Shown here piece by piece: positions 14,728-21,572 of a stretch of 33,528 nt of DNA (position 1 is its first letter; every line of letters begins with the position of its first letter). A program made the position numbers and the translations under genes. This DNA is from Ruminococcaceae bacterium UBA1227 (GTDB lineage Bacteria; Bacillota; Clostridia; Oscillospirales; Acutalibacteraceae). The notes beneath the pieces are model-generated. The model did not search any database. It saw only the letters and a list, made by a program, of their open reading frames with translations, and was not told where the DNA came from. The stretch lies in the NCBI GenBank assembly GCA_002309175.1, contig DBWX01000010.1:62271-95798 (forward strand), read 5' to 3'.

Positions 14728-15403
14728 GTACACATTTGAAACAAAGGAAGTTAAGAAGGACTATGTCTTTGCCGTCATGTCCGACCTCCATAACAGGCCG
14801 TACGATGAGGCGCTGAAACTTACCGAAGAAATAAAACCTGACGCGATATTCGTCGTCGGGGACATTGTCGACCGCCACAGGAAGTGGCACGACAAAGCCA
14901 TATCCTTCCTTGAGGAGTGCGTTAAAATCGCTCCGACCTTCTTCTCTTACGGAAACCACGAGATTTCATATCCGATACTCTCGGCAAAAGAAATAATCGA
15001 TACAGGTGTTACGCTTCTTGATAATTCATGGTCACTCTTTAAAGGGGACATAATCATAGGCGGCAGGACACCGCGCACGGAAACCGACTGGCTGCGCGAT
15101 TTTGAAGACAACAATCAGTTCACGATACTTCTTAACCATTGCCCCGAGCACTACGGCAAATACCTAAAGGACAGCCATCCCGAAATTGATCTCATAATCT
15201 CGGGGCACGCGCACGGTGGCCAGATAAGGATAAAAAACCGCGGGCTGTTCTCACCCGGGCAGGGCATATTCCCGAAGTACACCAAAGGTTTCTACGACAA
15301 CCGTCTTCTCGTCACAACCGGACTTGCCAACACGGGAGGACCCATTCCGCGCATAAACAACGAAACCGAAGTGGTAAAACTGAACATAAAAAGGCAGGCT
15401 TGA
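14714..15403 (+). CDS. Calcineurin-type metallophosphoesterase
   Basis: Two-metal phosphoesterase of 229 residues. The motif set is complete: SDLHN (Asp24, His26), GDIVDRH (Asp50), GNHE (Asn81, His82), NHCP (His142) and SGHAHGGQIR (His165, His167). The last motif with GGQ is typical of the YkuE/LpxG branch, whose members act on lipid or nucleotide phosphodiesters. No signal peptide or membrane segment is visible, unlike many YkuE proteins. The substrate is unknown. It is the last gene of the rightward operon; its stop codon lies within the terminator stem. Confidence 0.85.
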   Translation: MKITEYTFETKEVKKDYVFAVMSDLHNRPYDEALKLTEEIKPDAIFVVGDIVDRHRKWHDKAISFLEECVKIAPTFFSYGNHEISYPILSAKEIIDTGVTLLDNSWSLFKGDIIIGGRTPRTETDWLRDFEDNNQFTILLNHCPEHYGKYLKDSHPEIDLIISGHAHGGQIRIKNRGLFSPGQGIFPKYTKGFYDNRLLVTTGLANTGGPIPRINNETEVVKLNIKRQA

Positions 15404-15426
15404 AACCAAGCCTGCCTTTGTTCTTT
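15390..15426. terminator. Bidirectional intrinsic terminator
   Basis: AAAGGCAGGCTTG (15390-15402) and CAAGCCTGCCTTT (15407-15419) form a perfect 13-pair stem with an AAAC loop. TTCTTTTTCTT follows on the right and an A-rich stretch lies on the left, so it serves the rightward hflX operon and the leftward maltodextrin operon. Confidence 0.92.
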
Positions 15427-15429
15427 TTC

Positions 15430-15540
15430 TTATGCGTGCTGATACTGAGCGATAAGTTCTTCAACGAGTTCTCTCTTCTCGTAGAGGACACAGCCGCCCT
15501 CGTGGTCATCGAGAAGTATATCGCCGCTGCGAAGAGCCAT
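15430..15540 (-). CDS. Possible 36-residue small protein at the end of the maltodextrin operon
   Basis: Open frame from ATG at 15540 to TAA at 15430, ending 10 bases before the operon terminator. The product opens MALRSGDILL and ends LIAQYQHA, and is acidic in the middle. It lies 57 bases after malK. The ribosome site is poor: GGGGAG almost touches the ATG. I do not recognise it. Its fit between malK and the terminator is suggestive, but the frame is short enough to be chance. Confidence 0.3.
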   Translation of the reverse strand: MALRSGDILLDDHEGGCVLYEKRELVEELIAQYQHA

Positions 15541-15597
15541 GCTCCCCGAAAGTCATTTCATTGCTTTATCGGACTGTTTTCCCTGTACCTGCGCGGT

Positions 15598-16782
15598 TTA
15601 CCACTCCAGGTTCTTCTCATCTTCCCTGGAGAAGATGTGGGCTACATTGCCTCCGAAATTAAAGGTCACCTTGTCGCCCATCTTGAAATCTGAACTTTCG
15701 AGATCAAGTGTGGGTACGATGATTATGGCATCCTTGCCCTCAACATTTACATGGAGGTGTACCTCAGAGCCCATCATCTCGGATACGTCGACAGTGGCGT
15801 CAACACCCTTCTTCGCAAGCTCAACATGCTCGGGTCTTACGCCCAACGTCACCGGCTGCGACTGAACATCTTTGGCGAGCATACGCTCTGTCTTTTCCTT
15901 GGAAAGCTCAACTGTAAAGTCTTCAAGCTTTACACAATACTTGTCGCCGTCCCTGACAAGCTCCGCATCGAACATATTCATTTGCGGCATGCCTATAAAT
16001 CCGGCAACAAAGAGATTTGCAGGATGATCGAAAACTTCCTGCGGAGTACCTATCTGCTGGACTTCTCCGTCCTTCATGATAACTATCCGGTCACCGAGCG
16101 TCATAGCCTCGGTCTGGTCGTGGGTTACATAAATGAAGGTTGTATTGATACGCGAACGGAGTTTAATTATCTCTGCGCGCATCTGGTTACGAAGTTTCGC
16201 ATCAAGGTTTGAGAGCGGCTCATCCATGAGGAAGACCTTGGGATTACGCACAATGGCGCGGCCGATGGCGACACGCTGGCGCTGGCCGCCCGAGAGGGCC
16301 TTCGGCTTTCTGTCAAGATACTGCGTGATATCGAGTATCTCAGCAGCCTCCTCAACCTTCTTTTCTATCTCTTCCTTCGGAAGACCTTTAATTTTCAGGG
16401 AGAAAGCCATGTTTTCACGCACAGTCATATGCGGATAAAGGGCATAGTTCTGGAAAACCATGGCTATATCACGCTCTTTCGGCGGTACGTCATTCATGAC
16501 ATTGCCGTCTATGATGAGCTCGCCGCCGCTTATGTCCTCAAGACCCGCTATCATGCGGAGGGTCGTGGACTTACCGCATCCTGACGGGCCGACAAGAACA
16601 ATGAATTCCTGATCTTTTATTTCGAGGTTGAAATTGTCAACGGCAACTACACCCTCTTCGGTTATCTTCAGATGACTTACCCTGTGCTGTTCCGTTACCT
16701 TCTTCTTTTTGAAAAGTCCGGTTCTCTTTGTTTCGGAGTGAGGGTAAACCTTCTTTATGTCTCGTAAAATGACTTCAGCCAT
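15598..16782 (-). CDS. malK: Sugar ABC transporter ATP-binding protein (MalK/MsmK/UgpC type)
   Basis: Energises the maltodextrin importer from the cytoplasmic side. The 394-residue protein has Walker A GPSGCGKS at 65-72, FQNYALYPHMTV (Q-loop region), LSGGQRQR signature, LMDEPLSNLD Walker B and VTHDQTEAM with the switch His, followed by the C-terminal OB-fold regulatory domain (LGVRPEHVEL). Compared with typical MalK, an extra lysine-rich stretch of about 28 residues sits at 16-43 between KVYP and GVVAVDNF. The gene overlaps the end of malQ by 28 bases. No ATPase is otherwise present in the operon, so it is probably the dedicated one. Confidence 0.93.
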   Translation of the reverse strand: MAEVILRDIKKVYPHSETKRTGLFKKKKVTEQHRVSHLKITEEGVVAVDNFNLEIKDQEFIVLVGPSGCGKSTTLRMIAGLEDISGGELIIDGNVMNDVPPKERDIAMVFQNYALYPHMTVRENMAFSLKIKGLPKEEIEKKVEEAAEILDITQYLDRKPKALSGGQRQRVAIGRAIVRNPKVFLMDEPLSNLDAKLRNQMRAEIIKLRSRINTTFIYVTHDQTEAMTLGDRIVIMKDGEVQQIGTPQEVFDHPANLFVAGFIGMPQMNMFDAELVRDGDKYCVKLEDFTVELSKEKTERMLAKDVQSQPVTLGVRPEHVELAKKGVDATVDVSEMMGSEVHLHVNVEGKDAIIIVPTLDLESSDFKMGDKVTFNFGGNVAHIFSREDEKNLEW

Positions 16783-18272
16783 TTATCGTTACTCCTTCCG
16801 TATATTCTTGTGGTCTCGGCAATTCTTTCAGTCAGCTTTTTTGTAATCTGCTTACTTGTCATGCGCCATTGCCAGTTTCCGCCGACCGTGCCCGGTGTGT
16901 TCATACGGGCCTCGGCGCCGAGTTCCAGATAGTCCTGCATCTGGGTTATGAAGAGTGAAGCAACTGAACTCATGCCGCCGCGTATCATACCCCACGCGAG
17001 GCCCTCTTCCTTATTGAGTCCGAGGTACTGCTGCGCGAATTTCAGATCCGCCTTCTTCGTCTCATCCTTCCATGCCATAATTGTTGTATTGTCATGTGTA
17101 CCGATGTAGCATACACAGTTCTCATCATATGTGTGAGGAAGATAGTTTGAAGGTTCGCGTGAATCAAACGCGAACTGAAGAATCTTCATTCCGGGGAATG
17201 TTGATTCTCTCAGGAGATCCCTGACCTCGTCGGTCAGGAAGCCCAGATCCTCCGCGATGAACTGAATGTTCCAGAACCAGTTTTTCAGAGTGCCTACGAG
17301 GTCCATTCCGGGGCCTTTGACCCAACGGCCGTCCTTGGCCGTCTCAGCGTCAAAGGGCACTGCCCAGTAGGCTTCAAAGCCTCTGAAATGGTCAATACGG
17401 ATTACGTCATAGAGGCGCTGCGCGCCCTCTATGCGGCGTATCCACCAGCCGTATCCGTCCGACTTCATGAAGTCCCAGTCATAGAGGGGGTTGCCCCAGA
17501 GCTGTCCGTCCTTCGAGAAATAGTCCGGCGGCACGCCTGACACCTCTTTAGGACAGTTCTTCTCATCGAGCTGAAACTGCTTCGGATCTGCCCAGACATC
17601 TGCGGAATCGAGGGCGACGTAAATGGGTATGTCGCCTATTATGCCGATACCGGCCTCTTTGGCATAGGCCCTCAGCGCATCCCACTGTTTAAAGAAGAGG
17701 TACTGAACATATTCGTAGAAGAATACATCGTCCTTAAGTTCTTCGCTGTAACGCTCCACGGCTTCGGGCCTGTGAAGACGTATGTCCTCATCATCCCATT
17801 CGAGCCACGACTTCATGTCGTTTTTGCACTTTACGGCCATGTAGAGTGCATAGTCGTGCAGCCAGCAGGCATTCTCTTCCGAGAATTTCTTAAAGCCCTC
17901 TTCGTCTCTGCCGGTAGAATTCGCGACCGCTTTTCTGAGTACGTCAAATCTGCTTATGTAGATTTTTGCGTAGTCAACCTTAGTCTCTTCAGTGCCGAAA
18001 TCCATGCCTTTAAGGTCGCTCTTCTGAAGAAGACCGTCCTCAACAAGCATATCGAGATCGACAAAGTACGGATTTCCGGCAAAGGTGGAGAAACTCTGGT
18101 AGGGTGAGTCGCCGTAACTTGTCGGGCCAAGCGGCAGCATCTGCCACCAGGACTGGTTTGCATCGCTGAGAAAATCAACAAAATCGTAAGCGGCTTTACC
18201 CAGTGTGCCTATGCCGTACGGCGACGGCAGTGAGGACACCGGCATCAGAATACCGCTGCTTCTTTTAATCAT
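16755..18272 (-). CDS. malQ: 4-alpha-glucanotransferase (amylomaltase)
   Basis: Transfers glucan chains between maltodextrins and releases glucose, in the cytoplasm, acting on sugar brought in by the importer encoded around it. GH77 features: SSGILMPVSSLPSPYGIGT near the N-terminus, then GPTSYGDSPYQSFS, IRIDHFRGFEAYW with the nucleophile Asp, FIAEDLGFLTDEV with the acid/base Glu, and IGTHDNTTIMAW. The 505-residue length is normal for the amylomaltase type. Four bases separate it from malG, and its end overlaps malK. Confidence 0.95.
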   Translation of the reverse strand: MIKRSSGILMPVSSLPSPYGIGTLGKAAYDFVDFLSDANQSWWQMLPLGPTSYGDSPYQSFSTFAGNPYFVDLDMLVEDGLLQKSDLKGMDFGTEETKVDYAKIYISRFDVLRKAVANSTGRDEEGFKKFSEENACWLHDYALYMAVKCKNDMKSWLEWDDEDIRLHRPEAVERYSEELKDDVFFYEYVQYLFFKQWDALRAYAKEAGIGIIGDIPIYVALDSADVWADPKQFQLDEKNCPKEVSGVPPDYFSKDGQLWGNPLYDWDFMKSDGYGWWIRRIEGAQRLYDVIRIDHFRGFEAYWAVPFDAETAKDGRWVKGPGMDLVGTLKNWFWNIQFIAEDLGFLTDEVRDLLRESTFPGMKILQFAFDSREPSNYLPHTYDENCVCYIGTHDNTTIMAWKDETKKADLKFAQQYLGLNKEEGLAWGMIRGGMSSVASLFITQMQDYLELGAEARMNTPGTVGGNWQWRMTSKQITKKLTERIAETTRIYGRSNDKWLKSFYET

Positions 18273-18276
18273 ACTG

Positions 18277-19119
18277 TTAACCCTTTACTGCACCTGCCGC
18301 AACACCCTTGATAATGTGCTTCTGGCAGATTAAGTAGAATATTATTACAGGAACAATCGAAAGCAGAATGAGGGCCATTGTGGCACCCATATCCACCGTT
18401 CCGTAGCTTCCCTTCAGGTACTGGATGTGAATCGGTATTGTCATATACTGATTCCTGTCGAGCACGAGGTAAGGAAGAAGGTAGTCGTTCCATACCCACA
18501 TTATCTCAAGTACGCCGACTGAGATAAGTGTAGGCTTGAGCATCGGAAGAACCACCATGAAGAATGTACGGATAGGTCCGCAACCGTCTATCGCAGCGGC
18601 CTCCTCAATTTCCAGGGGAATCGATTTTACGAATCCGACAAACATGAAAATCGCGAGGCCCGCTCCGAATCCCAGATAGACAACGGGAATCGTCCACGGC
18701 GTATCAAGCGCGAGCTTGTCAGCCGTACGGGACAATGTAAACATGACCATCTGGAAAGGCACTACCATGGAGAAAACGCAGAGGTAATAAACCGTATTGC
18801 ACGCCTTATCTCCGACCCTCGCGATATACCATGCGGCCATTGAGCAGCAGAGCAGGATAAGTGCCGATGAAACAACAGTTATGAAGAAACTGAAGAATAC
18901 GGACTTAAAGAACGGATAGTTGCCGAAGGTCATGCCCTTAATATAGTTCTGAAGTCCCATGAAGGAGCTCTCATTCGGGAGAGCAAACGTCTCCGTGTTG
19001 ATTGAGCCGTTCGACTTAAATGAGTTCATCAGAACAACGAAAACGGGAAAGAGGTAGAATATCGAAATGAGCGCAAAAGCAACACTCAGCATGCGCTTTC
19101 TCTGTACTTCTCGTTTCAT
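18277..19119 (-). CDS. malG: Maltodextrin ABC transporter permease (MalG type)
   Basis: Inner-membrane permease of 280 residues with about six hydrophobic helices. The EAA loop that docks on the ATPase is IEEAAAIDGCGPIRTFFMVVLPM. The TM start (LISIFYLFPVFVVLMNSFK) and long first periplasmic loop are typical of MalG proteins. The start overlaps the malF stop by one base (TAATG). It pairs with MalF to form the channel. Confidence 0.92.
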   Translation of the reverse strand: MKREVQRKRMLSVAFALISIFYLFPVFVVLMNSFKSNGSINTETFALPNESSFMGLQNYIKGMTFGNYPFFKSVFFSFFITVVSSALILLCCSMAAWYIARVGDKACNTVYYLCVFSMVVPFQMVMFTLSRTADKLALDTPWTIPVVYLGFGAGLAIFMFVGFVKSIPLEIEEAAAIDGCGPIRTFFMVVLPMLKPTLISVGVLEIMWVWNDYLLPYLVLDRNQYMTIPIHIQYLKGSYGTVDMGATMALILLSIVPVIIFYLICQKHIIKGVAAGAVKG

Positions 19120-20015
19120 TATTGCTGTACCTCCTTCCTGCGGGTAAAGGTAAGCTGAGCTATGCTTATGCCCGCAACAAGAATAAAGAATACAACTGCC
19201 TTAGCCTGGCCCGGGCCTCTGTTTGTGAGGCTTGAGTAGAACGAGTCCACAATGTTGAGCGCAAGCATCTGCGTGGTCTTGATGACCGTACCGCCCTCCT
19301 GGATGTAGGGACGGCCGTTTGTCAGAGCAAGGTTCTGGTCATAGAGCTTGAATCCGTTCGTCAGTGACAGGAATGTGCAGATTGTGAAGGAAGGCATCAT
19401 GTTGGGAATGGTGATCTTCCAAAGTTTCTGCCACTTTGAAGCTCCGTCTATCTCAGCGGCCTCCATCATATCCTCGGGGATAGCCTGAAGACCGGCGATG
19501 TAGATAATCATCATATATCCTATCTGCTGCCAGCAGATGAGAATTATGAGACCCCAGAAACCGTACTTTGTCTCAAGTGTAACGGCAGTGTTGTATCTTA
19601 TCAGAATACCGTCAAATATCATTGACCAAATATATCCGAGTACGATACCGCCGATGAGGTTCGGCATGAAGAATACCGTACGGAAAAGGTTTGCACCTTT
19701 TATACCCTGGGTCAGAAAATACGCGATTATAAATGCAAAGACATTTATGAAAATGAGTGATACCGCCGCGAAAAGAGCGGTGTACCAGAAGGCGTGGAGA
19801 AAACTTGTATCATGGAAAATCGACTTATAGTTTTCAAAGCCCGTGAAAGTCGCGTCTTTAGTGATTCTGAATTTACAGAAAGACAGGTAGAATCCTTTGA
19901 AGAAAGGATAAAGGAATCCTATACAGAAAGCAGCGAATGTCGGAAGCAGAAACAGCCAGACGTAACGCTGGATAGGACGCCTGATAAGTTTTGAGTTTAA
20001 AGCCGTCAAATGCAT
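19119..20015 (-). CDS. malF: Maltodextrin ABC transporter permease (MalF type)
   Basis: Permease of 298 residues with about six membrane segments and the EAA loop MMEAAEIDGASKWQKLWKIT. It lacks the large periplasmic insertion of E. coli MalF, as usual in Gram-positives. The ATG at 20015 lies almost on top of the GGGTGG ribosome site; TTG at 20009, six bases further, has better spacing and is a real alternative (two residues shorter). A strong hairpin separates it from malE and probably lowers its expression relative to the binding protein. Confidence 0.92.
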   Translation of the reverse strand: MHLTALNSKLIRRPIQRYVWLFLLPTFAAFCIGFLYPFFKGFYLSFCKFRITKDATFTGFENYKSIFHDTSFLHAFWYTALFAAVSLIFINVFAFIIAYFLTQGIKGANLFRTVFFMPNLIGGIVLGYIWSMIFDGILIRYNTAVTLETKYGFWGLIILICWQQIGYMMIIYIAGLQAIPEDMMEAAEIDGASKWQKLWKITIPNMMPSFTICTFLSLTNGFKLYDQNLALTNGRPYIQEGGTVIKTTQMLALNIVDSFYSSLTNRGPGQAKAVVFFILVAGISIAQLTFTRRKEVQQ

Positions 20016-20036
20016 TCCACCCTTTTACAAAGATAA

Positions 20037-20061
20037 GGGCGGGCGCGAAATACGCCCGCCC
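20037..20061 (-). promoter_or_regulatory. Strong intergenic hairpin between malE and malF
   Basis: GGGCGGGCG (20037-20045) and CGCCCGCCC (20053-20061) form a perfect nine-pair G/C stem with a seven-base loop. No T tract follows on the minus strand, so it is more likely a barrier to 3' exonucleases that stabilises malE mRNA than a full terminator. Confidence 0.7.
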
Positions 20062-20086
20062 CGAAAGCTTAAAGATTACTCAGGGA

Positions 20087-21376
20087 TTAAGCGTGGTCTT
20101 TAGCATAGAGTGTTGCCCAACCGTCAACAAATGCTTCCTTTACCTTATCCCATGAACCGCCCTTTGCGGTGTACTGAGCGAGAGCGTCAACGACGCCGGC
20201 GCGCCAGTCATCAACTGCAGGGGTCCAGTTAAATGCCCATGTTACAACATAGTTGCCGGCAGCTGTGTAGTCATTTGCCTGAGCAAAGAATACGTTTTCA
20301 GGTGTGGCAGCCTTCTTGAACGGGCAGGGGCCGAACTGTTCAGCCATCATCTTTGTGCCTTCTTCAGATGTTACCATCCAATACATGAAGTCAAGAGTAG
20401 CTTCTATGTCAGCCTTGGAAGCTGTGGCATTGACTGCCCAGCAGTTCTCTGTTCCGCAGCAAAGGCCGGCCTTCTCTTCGCCTTCAGCTCCGCAGTAAAT
20501 CGGAATCATGGCGAGGTCTTCAGCCTTCATGCCTTTCTCTGTAAGGCTTGCATACTCCCAGGAACCATTCTGATAGAAAGCGGCTTTGCCTTCATAGAAC
20601 TCTGCCTCGGACTCGTCACCTGTAGCTGTAACTACAGCTGCGCCTGTTGTAGCTGAGTCTGTGATGTAGAGATCCCAGATGTTCTTGAAGAGATCAAGGT
20701 ATGTGCCCTTGATTGTTGCAGGCTGCTCTTTTACGCCGTCATCGCGGAACTCATAGTAAAGAGGCATATTTGCAAGGTGGCCTGAGAATCTCCAGGATGA
20801 AGAACCGTCAAGACCTGCGCTTGTGAATGCATCAAAACCGAGCTCAGCTGCGCGGGCGTGAATGTCGTCAGCAACCTTCTTGAGAGAAGCGAAGTCCTTG
20901 ATGTCGGAAAGCTCATAGCCGGCCTGCTTAAGGAGAGCCTTGTTTACGATAATGCCGTAGCACTCGTAGCAGTAACCGATTGAGCAGAGCTTACCGTTAG
21001 CATCATAGAGGTTGTAAGCGTCTGTTGTAAGTTCACCCTCGAACTTGGAACCCTTGAGGTCATAGCAGTAGTCACCGTATGTCTCAACAGCGCCTACATT
21101 ACCGACCCGGAACATTGTGGGAGCGGCGTCCTTGTCAAGCTCAGCTGCGAGAGTCTTGTCATACTCGCCCGATGCAGCCGTAACTATCTTAACCTGTACG
21201 CCTGTCTGCTCGGTGTAGGACTTGGCGATAGCCTGCCATGCCTCATCAGCCTCAGGTTTAAAGTTAAGGAAGTAAACCGAACCCTTCTTTGCGTCTGTTC
21301 CGCCGCCGCCCTTGGTGCAGGCCGCAAGGCTGAACACAAGAACGAGCGCTAAACAAATTGCAATAAGTCTTTTCAT
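20087..21376 (-). CDS. malE: Maltodextrin-binding lipoprotein (extracellular solute-binding protein family 1)
   Basis: Cell-surface sugar-binding protein that delivers maltodextrins to MalFG. A lipoprotein signal peptide ends in VFSLAAC, so Cys20 is the lipidated residue, followed by a glycine-rich linker. The mature part shows the family-1 pattern, including YGIIVNKALLKQAGYE, FYEGKAAFYQNGSWEYA and a C-terminal region with FVDGWATLY. The total is 429 residues. The ATG at 21376 has GGAGG about 7 bases upstream; the in-frame ATG at 21403 would put extra charged residues before the signal. First gene of malE-F-G-Q-K. Confidence 0.93.
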   Translation of the reverse strand: MKRLIAICLALVLVFSLAACTKGGGGTDAKKGSVYFLNFKPEADEAWQAIAKSYTEQTGVQVKIVTAASGEYDKTLAAELDKDAAPTMFRVGNVGAVETYGDYCYDLKGSKFEGELTTDAYNLYDANGKLCSIGYCYECYGIIVNKALLKQAGYELSDIKDFASLKKVADDIHARAAELGFDAFTSAGLDGSSSWRFSGHLANMPLYYEFRDDGVKEQPATIKGTYLDLFKNIWDLYITDSATTGAAVVTATGDESEAEFYEGKAAFYQNGSWEYASLTEKGMKAEDLAMIPIYCGAEGEEKAGLCCGTENCWAVNATASKADIEATLDFMYWMVTSEEGTKMMAEQFGPCPFKKAATPENVFFAQANDYTAAGNYVVTWAFNWTPAVDDWRAGVVDALAQYTAKGGSWDKVKEAFVDGWATLYAKDHA

Positions 21377-21421
21377 AATTTTCCTCCTTCCGGGCAATTT
21401 CACAGCCCATAACTCACTCCC

Positions 21422-21451
21422 ATTATAGAATATAGAATATTAACAAATCAA
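21422..21451 (-). promoter_or_regulatory. Promoter of the maltodextrin operon
   Basis: The minus strand reads TTGATT (21451-21446), an 18-base spacer and TATAAT (21427-21422). No clear LacI-type operator palindrome was recognised around it, and no LacI-type regulator gene lies in the window. Confidence 0.65.
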
Positions 21452-21510
21452 GACATTGAAGGGCAAATTCAATTGTGCAAATTAACCAAATCGGCAAGCT
21501 TTAATTAGGC

Positions 21511-21550
21511 AAAAAAACAGACTCCGTTTTAGGACGGAATCTGTTTTTTT
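21511..21550 (-). terminator. Intrinsic terminator after the phosphatase-kinase gene
   Basis: ACAGACTCCGT and ACGGAATCTGT pair with one internal mismatch, flanked by A7 and T7 runs. It lies 22 bases after the stop codon on the minus strand and before the malE promoter. The symmetric runs would allow use in either direction. Confidence 0.85.
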
Positions 21551-21572
21551 CACTGTTTTAATATCTCTTTTA

